64,000 nt of DNA from Nonomuraea muscovyensis (GTDB lineage Bacteria > Actinomycetota > Actinomycetes > Streptosporangiales > Streptosporangiaceae). Below are positions 26,012 to 34,062 of the stretch, piece by piece (position 1 is the first letter of the stretch; each line of letters starts with the position of its first letter). The notes beneath the pieces are model-generated. The model made no database searches and was not told the DNA's origin. It worked only from the letters and a program-made list of their open reading frames with translations. The position numbers and the translations under genes are program-made. The stretch covers positions 1,178,001 to 1,242,000 of the forward strand of contig NZ_JACHJB010000001.1 in assembly GCF_014207745.1 (NCBI RefSeq), given 5' to 3'.

Positions 26012-26844
26012 AACCCGGAGACCCGGGCCGGCCGAACACCAGCGACCGACCACCCCCACCGCGACCTTCCATCCCCGCGCCGGGACCTTCCAGCCCCAGC
26101 ACATCGAAACATCCAGCCCCTCCCCGCCCGCCCTCAGCACACCCAACCCCCAGCCCCCACGGCCAACCCCGCCATCCCAAGCACCCGGACAGTTCACCCA
26201 GCTCCCGGCCCCTCCCATCGGCCCCGTCCGTCCCTGGGCAGGACACACCTGGGCAGTCCGTACGTGACTCCCAGCCGTGTCCGTCCCGGGCGCTGGGCAG
26301 GCCACCTATGAGCCCTCCCAGTCCCCAGGCGCTCCCTCCCAGGCGTTCCATCCCAGACGGCCCCACACCCCCGCAGCTCGCCTCCCGTGGCCGCGCCCCG
26401 CCCTGATCTCTCCCAGCCCACAGTCTCGCCCCCAGAGCGCCGGCAGCCCCCGTTCCCAACGCCGCGCCCGCTTCCGCCTCCCACCGCCCCGCCCCGGCAC
26501 CCGCCCTGGCCACCTGCCGTGCCCCGCGCGGCACCCACCGCCCCCCAACCCACAATGACTTACGCCAGCCCGACAGCTCCCCTTACTCACAACCGGCACC
26601 CGTCCCGCTCTCCACCGGTCCCCACCACCCGCGCCCGCCCCGACCTTTACCGCCCCCACAACCCACAACCCGCGCCCGCCCGGCCTTCACCGCCCCCACA
26701 ACCCCGCGCCGCGCGAGGCGACCCCATCGACACCCGGCGCCAGCCCTGGCATCCCCAACAGTCGACAGCCCCACTGCCCTCGCGCCCTCGCGCCCTCCCG
26801 CGGCAACCACCAGTTCCCAAGCCGTGCCGCGCCCTTCCCACGAC
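26012..26844. other. Gene-less C-rich, G-poor stretch
   Basis: About 830 bp between convergent genes without a credible coding frame. The plus strand is dominated by C and by CCC/CAC/CCAGCCC-like words with little G, a strong strand asymmetry. Open frames on either strand give only Pro/Arg or Gly/Trp-rich low-complexity translations. No domain, RNA or mobile-element feature was seen. Confidence 0.7.
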
Positions 26845-26879
26845 ACGACCCCCGCCGCAAAGCTCGCGGCGGGGGTCGT
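26845..26879 (-). terminator. Terminator of the semialdehyde dehydrogenase gene
   Basis: A perfect 14-bp stem (26845-26858 with 26866-26879) and 7-nt loop, 19 bp past the stop of the minus-strand gene at 26899. No U-tract follows, so it may act as a high-GC intrinsic terminator and also insulate the convergent kdgD transcript. Confidence 0.8.
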
Positions 26880-26898
26880 AGGAGCGGTCAGGGCCTGC

Positions 26899-28374
26899 TC
26901 AGGACAGGGTCAGAGTCCCGTCGACGCGCTGCGGGACGCCCAGCGGGTTGGCGTCCTTCAGCGCGTCCGGCAGCAGTTCCTCCGGCCAGTCCTGGTAGGC
27001 CCGCGGCGCCAGCCAACGGTCGATGGCCGTCGCCCCCACGGACGTGTGCGCAGGCGCGGTGGACGCGGGCCACGGCCCGCCGTGGTGCATAGCCCAGCAC
27101 ACGGCCACTCCGGTCGGCCACCCGTTCCAGATCAGCCGCCCGGCCTTGCGCCCGAGCACGTCAGCCACCTGCTCCGCCTCACGCGGGTCGGCCGAGTGGA
27201 CGGTCGCCGTCAGCGACCCTTCCAGCCGCTCCAGCACGGCCGGCAGGTCCGCGACGTCCTGGTAGGTCACCACGATGGACGCGGGCCCGAAGCACTCCTC
27301 GGCGATCCGCGGCAGCCCCCGCTCGAACGACTCCAGGTCCGTGGTGAACACCTTGGGCGTCACCGCCCAGCTGCCCTCCCCCGGCTTGCCCTCGGCCAGC
27401 ACGGTGAGCTCCCCGAGCCGGTCCAGCCCGCCCAGGTAGCCGTCGCGGATCCGCTCGGCGAGCATCGGGCCGCCCGTGGTGCCCTCGACCGCCGCGGTCA
27501 GCGCCTTGCGCAGCTCGTCGTCGTCCGGCACGAACATCAGGCCGGGGTTCGTGCAGAACTGCCCCACCCCGAGCGTCAGCGATCCGGCGAACCCCGCCGC
27601 CACCTCGGCTTTCGGCGCGGACGGCAGCACGACGACCGGGTTGACGCTGCCCAGCTCGCCGAAGAACGGGATCGGCACCTCCCGCTGGTCGATCAGCGCC
27701 TGGATCGCCTTGCCGCCCGCCACGGAACCGGTGAACCCTGCCGCCACCACCGTGGGGTGCTGCACCAGGTCGACCCCGGCCTGCATGCCCTGCACCAGCC
27801 CGAGCAGTTCCGGCTGCGGCAGGGCGCCGCGGACGATCTGGGCGACACGCTCGGAGGTGTTGGGGTGACCTGGGTGGGCCTTGACCACCACGGGGCAGCC
27901 TGCGGCCAGCGCGGAGGCCGTGTCGCCGCCGGCCACGGAGAACGCGAACGGGAAGTTGCTCGCCGAGAAGACCGCGACGACCCCCTGCAGCGCGTGCTTC
28001 ATCCGGCGCACGTCGGGCCTCGGCGGGGTGGCCGAAGGGTCGGCGTGGTCGACGATGGCGTCGAGGTAGCCGCCGTCCCTGATCACCTGCGCGAAGAGCC
28101 TGAACTGGCCGGCCGTGCGGGCCACCTCACCGCGCAGCCGTACCTCACCGAGGGCGGTCTCCTGGTCGGCGATCCGCCACAGCTCGTCCACGTGCGCCGC
28201 CAACGCGTCGGCGACGGCCTCCAGCGCGACCGCCCGCTCTGCGGCGGGGGTGGCACGCCAGACGGCGCCGGCGGCGGCCGCGGCTGAGACGATCTTGTCG
28301 ACCCCGTCGTGATCGGTCTCGGGCAGCGCGGCGCCCACGGTCTCACCGGTCCTGGGATCGTATCCGTAGATCAT
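26899..28374 (-). CDS. 2-oxoglutarate semialdehyde dehydrogenase (NADP-type aldehyde dehydrogenase)
   Basis: 491 residues of the aldehyde dehydrogenase superfamily. Catalytic cysteine C274 in VGQFCTNPGL, general base E240 in FFGELGSVNPVV, and the N-terminal signature TGETVGAALPETDHDGVDKIV. The class that has GQFCTNPG and FGELGS is the alpha-ketoglutaric semialdehyde dehydrogenase that finishes oxidative uronate and pentose pathways. It converts the KdgD product to 2-oxoglutarate for the TCA cycle. It is the only such gene here and would serve both clusters. It is divergent from glucarate dehydratase across a composite operator, and ends in a strong hairpin. Confidence 0.9.
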   Translation of the reverse strand: MIYGYDPRTGETVGAALPETDHDGVDKIVSAAAAAGAVWRATPAAERAVALEAVADALAAHVDELWRIADQETALGEVRLRGEVARTAGQFRLFAQVIRDGGYLDAIVDHADPSATPPRPDVRRMKHALQGVVAVFSASNFPFAFSVAGGDTASALAAGCPVVVKAHPGHPNTSERVAQIVRGALPQPELLGLVQGMQAGVDLVQHPTVVAAGFTGSVAGGKAIQALIDQREVPIPFFGELGSVNPVVVLPSAPKAEVAAGFAGSLTLGVGQFCTNPGLMFVPDDDELRKALTAAVEGTTGGPMLAERIRDGYLGGLDRLGELTVLAEGKPGEGSWAVTPKVFTTDLESFERGLPRIAEECFGPASIVVTYQDVADLPAVLERLEGSLTATVHSADPREAEQVADVLGRKAGRLIWNGWPTGVAVCWAMHHGGPWPASTAPAHTSVGATAIDRWLAPRAYQDWPEELLPDALKDANPLGVPQRVDGTLTLS

Positions 28375-28430
28375 GGATTGGCCCTTCGGAGTCTTGACAC
28401 CTTCACCACCGATTCTTACAGTTGCCGCAC

Positions 28431-28467
28431 TTGTCTACAAATCTGGCCTTAGTTCACATATATGGAC
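28431..28467. promoter_or_regulatory. Composite operator between semialdehyde dehydrogenase and glucarate dehydratase
   Basis: TTGTCTACAA (28431-28440), an 11-bp gap, and GTTCA-n6-TGGAC (28452-28467). Order, orientation and gap are identical to 20956-20992. It lies 57 bp upstream of the dehydrogenase ATG and 10 bp upstream of the chosen glucD ATG. Confidence 0.7.
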
Positions 28468-28476
28468 GGCGATCAC

Positions 28477-29733
28477 ATGATCATCCGGCAGATCGAGGTC
28501 ACCCCCGTCGCGTTCCGCGACCCGCCCCTGCTGAACGCGGCCGGCGTCCACGAGCCGTGGGCGCTGCGCACGGTCGTCGAAGTGATCACAGACGAGGGGC
28601 TCAGCGGGCTCGGCGAGACCTACGGCGACCTTGAGCACCTCACCAAGGTCCGCGAGTGCGCGCAGGTCCTCGTCGGCCTGGACGTGCACGCCACCAACGA
28701 GATGTACGCCCGGATCAGCGCCGTCGTCGGCGACGTGGTCACCGACATGCACGGCCTCACCGGTATGGCAACCCAGGAGAAGAGCGTCGACCGGGTGTTC
28801 GCGGCGTTCGAGGTGGCCTGCCTCGACATCCGCGGCAAGGCGGCCGGGGTTCCGGTGGTCGACCTGCTCGGCGGACGGGTGCGCGACGCCGTGCCGTACA
28901 GCGCGTACCTCTTCTACAAGTGGGCCGCCCACCCCGGCGCGGAGCCCGACCGGTTCGGCGAGGCGCTCGACCCGGCCGGCGTGGTCGCGCAGGCCGCGCT
29001 GCTGATCAAGGAGTACGGCTTCACCTCGATCAAGCTGAAGGGCGGCGTCTTCCCGCCCGAGCAGGAGATCGAGGCGATCGAGGCCCTGCACGAGGCGTTC
29101 CCCGGCCTGCCACTGCGCCTCGACCCGAACGCCGCCTGGACCCCCGAGACCTCCATCCGGGTCGGGCGCGAACTCGAAGGCAAGCTGGAGTACCTGGAGG
29201 ACCCCACCCCGGACATCCCGGGCATGGCGCGGGTGGCCGCCGAGGTCCCGATGCCACTGGCGACCAACATGTGCGTGGTCACCCGCGAGCACCTGCCGCC
29301 GGCCATCGCCCAGCAGGCCATCCGGGTGCTCCTGCTGGACCACCACTACTGGGGCGGACTGGTCCGCTCGGCACACGTCGCCTCCCTCTGCGCCACGTTC
29401 GGCCTCGAACTGTCCATGCACTCCAACTCCCACCTCGGCATCAGCCTGGCCGCGATGACGCACCTGGCCGCCGCCACCCCGAACCTCACCCACGCCTGCG
29501 ACACGCACACCCCCTGGCAGAACGGCCAGGACGTCGTCGCTCCCGGCAGCCTGCGCTTCGTCGACGGCGCGGTGCCCGTGCCGTCCGGCCACGGCCTGGG
29601 CGTGGAGCTCGACCGCGACGCCCTCGCCGTGATGCACGAGCAGTACCTGACCTGCGGGATCACCAGCCGCGACGACACCACCTACATGCGACGCTTCGAC
29701 CCCGCCTTCACCACGAGACGAGCCTCCTGGTGA
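28477..29733 (+). CDS. Glucarate dehydratase (enolase superfamily)
   Basis: 418 residues from the ATG at 28477, which gives MIIRQIEVTPVAFRDPPLLN as in known glucarate dehydratases; an ATG at 28462 would overlap the operator and add five residues. Catalytic features: K186-L-K188, metal ligands D216 (RLDPNAAW), E241 (YLEDPTPD) and the N264 TNMCVV segment, then DHHYWGG and the His-containing MHSNSHLGISLAAMTHLAA. It dehydrates D-glucarate to 5-keto-4-deoxyglucarate, the KdgD substrate. It is the link between Udh and KdgD in cluster B. A TTG-initiated gene follows 227 bp downstream. Confidence 0.9.
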   Translation: MIIRQIEVTPVAFRDPPLLNAAGVHEPWALRTVVEVITDEGLSGLGETYGDLEHLTKVRECAQVLVGLDVHATNEMYARISAVVGDVVTDMHGLTGMATQEKSVDRVFAAFEVACLDIRGKAAGVPVVDLLGGRVRDAVPYSAYLFYKWAAHPGAEPDRFGEALDPAGVVAQAALLIKEYGFTSIKLKGGVFPPEQEIEAIEALHEAFPGLPLRLDPNAAWTPETSIRVGRELEGKLEYLEDPTPDIPGMARVAAEVPMPLATNMCVVTREHLPPAIAQQAIRVLLLDHHYWGGLVRSAHVASLCATFGLELSMHSNSHLGISLAAMTHLAAATPNLTHACDTHTPWQNGQDVVAPGSLRFVDGAVPVPSGHGLGVELDRDALAVMHEQYLTCGITSRDDTTYMRRFDPAFTTRRASW

Positions 29734-29960
29734 CCGCCTCCCTTCCCTGACCCAACCCCGGGCACCCCCACACCGAGCACCCCGGCACCGCAGCACCCCA
29801 CACGAGCACCCCAGCACCCCAGCACCACCGGCGCCACTGGCACCACCGGCGCCTACCACGCCCTACGGTCCCCGAACGCGGAACACCCCGCCATCGGGTC
29901 CCTGAACCCCAACACCGCACCAACGGCAAGCTTCCCTCCACCCGCAAGGAGACCGTCCCG
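29734..29960. other. C-rich repeats between glucarate dehydratase and the next gene
   Basis: 227 bp with iterated GCACCCC/AGCACC words and a CACCACCGGCGCC(A) direct repeat at about 29824-29853, G-poor on the plus strand like 26012-26844. AAGGAG at 29946-29951 is the Shine-Dalgarno of the next gene. Otherwise nothing recognisable. Confidence 0.6.
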
Positions 29961-31238
29961 TTGAACGTCGCCTACGCCTACCCCTGGGACATCGTCGGCG
30001 ATCCCGCGGCCCCTCAGCGCCTCGCCGATCTGGGAGTCGAGGCGGTGGCGCTGGCCGCCAGCTACCACTCCACCCGGGCGGCTACCCCCTTCCACCCGTC
30101 CCACCGGGTGCTTGACGTCCCGCATGCGGCTTTCTACCTTCCCGTCCGCCCCTCAGCCTGGGGCCGGCTGGCGCCGCTCACCCCCACCTGGACCGCCCCT
30201 GACGCGTACCTGCGGGCCAGTGAGGCGCTGCGCTCGGCAGGCCTGCAGGTCCACGCCTGGACGGTGCTCACCCACAACTCCGCCCTCGGCGCCGCCCATC
30301 CCGACCTGGTGGTGCGTAACGCCTTCGGCGACCCCTACCCGCACGCCCTCTGCCCGGCCTTCGACGACGTCGTCGACTACTGCGAGCGACTGGTGCGCGA
30401 GGTGCTCACCGTGGGCCGGCCGGACGCGCTGATCCTCGAGGCTTGCGGGCCCATGGGGTTCGGCCACCAGAGCATCCACGAGAAGACGTCCGGCGCCGAC
30501 TGGACGGCCACCGACGCCGACCTGCTGTCGCTCTGCTTCTGCTCGGCCTGCGCCGACCGCTACCCGTCCGGCACCAGGGACCGCGTCCGAGCCGCCATCG
30601 ACTCCGCCCGCGCCGAAGCCGACCCCCGCCCCGACGCCGCGGCCACGGCCCCCGTCACCGAAACGACAACCCCTGCCAGCGCCCAAGCGACAGCCCCCAT
30701 CTCTGGCAACGCCCAATCCTCTGCGCCTGCCGACGCCCGAGCCTCCACCGCTACCGACGTCCTGGCGGCGCCTTCCGTCTCCATCGAGGACGCCCTCGGG
30801 CCTCTCGCCGACGAGGTGCGCGCCGCCCGTGTCGGCCTGTCGGCCTCCCTGCGCAGCCACCTCATCGCCGTTGCCCGCGACACCGCACCCCGCGTCCCCA
30901 TCACCGTGCACGCCAACCCGGACCCATGGGCCGTGGGCGCCTTCGCACCGCTGCCGGACGGCGAACCCGGCGCCGAGGTGCTGGTGGCCAACTGCTGGGG
31001 AGACCCCGCCGCCGACTCCGCCCGCCTGGCCCGCCTCGCCGAACTCTGCGCCCCCGGCCAGCGCGTGGGCGCCTACGTCCTGGGCCTCCCCCCGCGCCCG
31101 GCCGACGCCCCCGCCCTCGCCGACCTCCTCAACACGTACGCCAAGGCAGGCGCGGCGGAGTTCCACCTGTACCACGCCGGCCTGGCCTCCCCGCGCCGCC
31201 TGACGGTCATGGCCGAAGCCCTCCGGCTCACCCGCTGA
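29961..31238 (+). CDS. Putative glycosyl-hydrolase-like TIM-barrel protein
   Basis: 425 residues starting at a TTG with AAGGAG 9 nt upstream. No signal peptide. Residues 1-200 read like a TIM barrel acting on sugar (MNVAYAYPWDIVGDPAA; VHAWTVLTHNSALGAAHPD; ALILEACGPMGFGHQSIHEK) and include a CFCSACADRYP cysteine pair as in uncharacterised glycosyl-hydrolase-like families. A low-complexity Ala/Thr/Ser/Pro insert of about 60 residues (about 215-275) splits it from a second half (VPITVHANPDPWAVGAF; GAYVLGLPPRPADAPAL). It follows glucD and may belong to the uronate pathway, perhaps releasing the uronate. No family was identified with certainty. Confidence 0.6.
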   Translation: MNVAYAYPWDIVGDPAAPQRLADLGVEAVALAASYHSTRAATPFHPSHRVLDVPHAAFYLPVRPSAWGRLAPLTPTWTAPDAYLRASEALRSAGLQVHAWTVLTHNSALGAAHPDLVVRNAFGDPYPHALCPAFDDVVDYCERLVREVLTVGRPDALILEACGPMGFGHQSIHEKTSGADWTATDADLLSLCFCSACADRYPSGTRDRVRAAIDSARAEADPRPDAAATAPVTETTTPASAQATAPISGNAQSSAPADARASTATDVLAAPSVSIEDALGPLADEVRAARVGLSASLRSHLIAVARDTAPRVPITVHANPDPWAVGAFAPLPDGEPGAEVLVANCWGDPAADSARLARLAELCAPGQRVGAYVLGLPPRPADAPALADLLNTYAKAGAAEFHLYHAGLASPRRLTVMAEALRLTR

Positions 31239-31258
31239 CAGTGCCCAAGCAGGCAGGG

Positions 31259-31900
31259 TCACCGCGCCGGACAGACCAACCCGCCCTCGTATGCGGCGAT
31301 CACCAACTGGGCCCTGTCCCTGGCCTCCAGCTTGGCCAGCAGGCGGCTGATGTGAGTCTTGACCGTCGCCAGACTCAGCTGCAGGTGGACGGAGATCTCA
31401 GCGTTGGACAGCCCACGAGCGATCAAGGTGAGAACCTCACGCTCCCGCTCCGTCACTCCGTCGAGTCCTCGTATCGCCGGCGTGGCCGGAGTGCGGGCGA
31501 ACTCCTCGATCAGCCTGCGCGTCACCGTGGGAGCCAGCAACGCCTCTCCTTGGGCCACCACCCGGATCCCGGCCAACAGGTCCGCCGGCGGAGTGTCCTT
31601 GAGCAGGAACCCGCTGGCCCCCGCGCGGAGGGCGTCGTAGACGTAGGCGTCGAGGTCGAACATGGTCACGATGAGGACGCGCGACGCCATGCCGATGCGT
31701 CTGGTGGCCTCGATCCCGTCCATCTCCGGCATCCGGACGTCCATGAGCACCACGTCGGGACGCACCTCCAAGGCGATGTCCACCGCCTCGGCGCCCGTCC
31801 CGGCCTCGCCGACGACCGTCAGATCGGGCTCGGAGTCGACCAGCACCCTGAAGCTCCCTCTGAGTAATGCCTGGTCGTCCACGACGAGCACCCGGATCAC
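31259..31900 (-). CDS. NarL/LuxR-type response regulator
   Basis: 213 residues. Receiver domain 1-120 with the phospho-acceptor Asp in VVLMDVRMPEMDG (about D54) and an N-terminal VLVVDDQ acid pair. LuxR HTH at about 148-205 (LTEREREVLTLIARGLSNAEISVHLQLSLATVKTHISRLL). The start overlaps the kinase stop by 4 nt. It probably controls the ABC exporter encoded divergently at 33325-35652. Confidence 0.95.
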   Translation of the reverse strand: MIRVLVVDDQALLRGSFRVLVDSEPDLTVVGEAGTGAEAVDIALEVRPDVVLMDVRMPEMDGIEATRRIGMASRVLIVTMFDLDAYVYDALRAGASGFLLKDTPPADLLAGIRVVAQGEALLAPTVTRRLIEEFARTPATPAIRGLDGVTEREREVLTLIARGLSNAEISVHLQLSLATVKTHISRLLAKLEARDRAQLVIAAYEGGLVCPAR

Positions 31901-33231
31901 GAGACGCCCCTGTAGGGAAGCGTCGCCGACACCCGAAATCCCCTACCCGGCAGGGCGCCGGCCTCGAAGACGCCGCCGAACGTCATGACCCGTTCGCGCA
32001 TCCCGATCAACCCGTGGCCCGCGCCGGTGGCAGGCGTCGTACGCCGTCCCGGCCCGTCGTCGGTCACCTCGATCCGCACCTCCCGCGCATCGGTCACCAC
32101 GGACACCCGGCACCGTGCCGGTGCCGCGTGTTTGACCACATTGGTGAGCGCCTCCTGCACGATCCGATACACCGAAAGCTCCAGTCCCTCAGGCAGCCTC
32201 TCCCCTGCCCGCCGCCCGCGCCCCGTGCCTTCTCCCTCGGGCCGCCCGCGCTCCCGCTCTCCGCTCCCCGTCCCGCGTGGGCCGTCTCCATCTGGCCCAG
32301 GACCAGCCTTCACGCCCCCATCCCGTACTCCAGCCTTCACGGCCCCATCCTGTACTCCAGTTCGGCCGTCATTGTCAGGGGTGAGCCTGACGTCGAGCTC
32401 CACCTTCACCCCCGCCAGCCGGGCCCGCTCAGCCAGTTGCCAGATCCCGTCGAGGTCGGGTGCCGGCCCTCGGTCAGGGGTATCGGCAGAACGCAGCACA
32501 CCAAGCAGTTGGCGCATTTCCACGAGCGCGCTTCGACTCACCGTTTCGATGACCCTCAGGGCGTCGTGCGCCTCCTCCGGTCTGGTGCGCAGAACGTGGT
32601 TGGCCACGCCCGCCTTGACGGCGATCATCCCCACACTGTGCGCGACCACGTCGTGGAGCTCGCGGGCAATGCGTAACCGTTCCTCCGTCACTGCCTGCTC
32701 GGCCAGCCGGTCGGCGTCGCGTGCGGCGTAGAGCCGTCGTTCGCGGACGGCCCGCCCGATCGTCCATGCGCCTCCCAGCGCGGCGATGCCGAGAAGTGGC
32801 ACATCCAGGTCCGCCATCCAGACGGGAGCGCCACCCTGAGGGGAGCCACCCATGGTCACCAGGCCGATCACGGTGATGAGAGTTAGCCCCGCGATAGCCG
32901 TGGTCGGCACCCAGGCGCCTCTCCCGTCCGCCAGGGCGACGATGTAGAGCGCGTATGCGGGCGCCACATAGGCGAAGGTGACCGAGCCGAGCACCACGGC
33001 GGCAATCGAGGCCACCAGCGTGACGCAGAAGATCGGAACAGGCCACAGCCTGCGCAGAGCCAGCGGCAGGCCCAGGCCGAGGGAGATGACCAGACTTCCC
33101 AGCGGCAGCCCCGCCACGGGCCTGACCGCGGTGAGTATCAGCAGCGAGAACACCAGCCCCGCCAGCACGTCCAAGGCGACCAGCTGGCCACGACTGAGAT
33201 GCCTGGCGAAGAGGGGGTACGGCTCGTTCAC
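31897..33231 (-). CDS. NarL-partner sensor histidine kinase (HisKA_3)
   Basis: 444 residues from the GTG at 33231 (VNEPYPLFARHLSRGQ). Four to five membrane helices cover about 20-145, then the H-box ERLRIARELHDVVAHSVGMIAVKAG with the phospho-accepting His, then a GHKL ATPase (VYRIVQEALTNVVKHA; VTDDGPGRR). About 60 residues of Gly/Asp/Arg/Glu-rich sequence containing two 9-residue repeats (VQDGAVKAG, VRDGGVKAG) are inserted between H-box and ATPase. Upstream extension of the frame to 33426 is a shadow across the divergent promoter. Confidence 0.92.
   Translation of the reverse strand: MNEPYPLFARHLSRGQLVALDVLAGLVFSLLILTAVRPVAGLPLGSLVISLGLGLPLALRRLWPVPIFCVTLVASIAAVVLGSVTFAYVAPAYALYIVALADGRGAWVPTTAIAGLTLITVIGLVTMGGSPQGGAPVWMADLDVPLLGIAALGGAWTIGRAVRERRLYAARDADRLAEQAVTEERLRIARELHDVVAHSVGMIAVKAGVANHVLRTRPEEAHDALRVIETVSRSALVEMRQLLGVLRSADTPDRGPAPDLDGIWQLAERARLAGVKVELDVRLTPDNDGRTGVQDGAVKAGVRDGGVKAGPGPDGDGPRGTGSGERERGRPEGEGTGRGRRAGERLPEGLELSVYRIVQEALTNVVKHAAPARCRVSVVTDAREVRIEVTDDGPGRRTTPATGAGHGLIGMRERVMTFGGVFEAGALPGRGFRVSATLPYRGVS
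32307..32360. repeat. 27-bp in-frame tandem duplication in the histidine kinase gene
   Basis: Two consecutive 27-bp units (32307-32333, 32334-32360) differing at only a few bases, encoding the repeated nonapeptide in the kinase linker. Confidence 0.85.
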
Positions 33232-33271
33232 GCGTAGACCGTAACCAATGATGCGGGGCCGGCACGTCAGC

Positions 33272-33302
33272 CCACGGTCTGACCTTGAGGTTCGGACCGT
33301 GG
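33272..33302. promoter_or_regulatory. Inverted repeat in the divergent kinase/ABC promoter
   Basis: CCACGGTC (33272-33279) and GACCGTGG (33295-33302), a perfect 8-bp inverted repeat with 15-bp spacer, between the kinase start and the ABC operon start. Plausible binding site for the NarL-type regulator at 31259. Confidence 0.5.
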
Positions 33303-33324
33303 TCCGATGCGCCGGTGGCCCGCC

Positions 33325-34062
33325 ATGCCGCATCTTTTCAACGTGATCGAACTCCACCGCCTGACCAAGCGCTACGGCGACACTCGCGCCGTGCACGACC
33401 TGTCCTTCACCGTGGCGCCGGGGCATGTGACCGGATTTCTGGGGCCCAACGGCGCCGGCAAGTCCACCACCATGCGCCTCATCCTCGGCCTCGACGCCCC
33501 CACCTCCGGCACGGCACTGGTCAACGGCCGGCCGTACACGTCGCTGGCCAGGCCCATGCGTGAGGTGGGCGCGCTACTCGACGCCAATGCCGTGCACGGC
33601 GGGCGCAGCGCGTACGACCATCTCCTCTGCCTGGCCCGCACCAACGACATCGGCCCGCGGCGGGTCGCCGAGGTGCTCGAGCAGGTCGGCCTGGCGGGCG
33701 TGGCGCGCAAGCGTGTGGGCGGCTTCTCCCTCGGCATGAAACAGCGCCTCGGCATCGCCGCCGCGTTGCTGGGCGACCCCAAGGTGCTGATGTTCGACGA
33801 GCCGGTCAACGGCTTAGATCCCGACGGTGTGCGCTGGATCCGCGATCTCATGCGCTCACTCGCCGCAGAGGGCCGGACGATCCTGCTGTCCAGCCACCTG
33901 ATGAGCGAGATGGCCCTGACGGCCGAGCGTATCGTCATCGTGGGCCGCGGCAGGCTGATCATCGAGGCCACCGTCGCCGAGCTGACCACGCGCTATCCCA
34001 CCCTCGAAGACGCCTACATGGCGCTCACCGCGAGCAGCGTGCAGTTCGGGGTGTCGTCGTGA
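33325..34062 (+). CDS. ABC exporter ATP-binding subunit
   Basis: 245 residues. Walker A GPNGAGKS, signature FSLGMKQRLGIAAALLG, Walker B VLMFDEPVNGLDPDG, H-loop SSHLMSEM. It belongs to the DrrA/BcrA-like group that pairs with separate membrane subunits. The start is uncertain: ATG 33325 has a weak GGTGG upstream, while a GTG at 33343 would give the shorter typical N-terminus VIELHRLTKRYGDTRAV. The two following permease genes and the adjacent two-component system suggest drug or lipid-stress-responsive export. Confidence 0.9.
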   Translation: MPHLFNVIELHRLTKRYGDTRAVHDLSFTVAPGHVTGFLGPNGAGKSTTMRLILGLDAPTSGTALVNGRPYTSLARPMREVGALLDANAVHGGRSAYDHLLCLARTNDIGPRRVAEVLEQVGLAGVARKRVGGFSLGMKQRLGIAAALLGDPKVLMFDEPVNGLDPDGVRWIRDLMRSLAAEGRTILLSSHLMSEMALTAERIVIVGRGRLIIEATVAELTTRYPTLEDAYMALTASSVQFGVSS

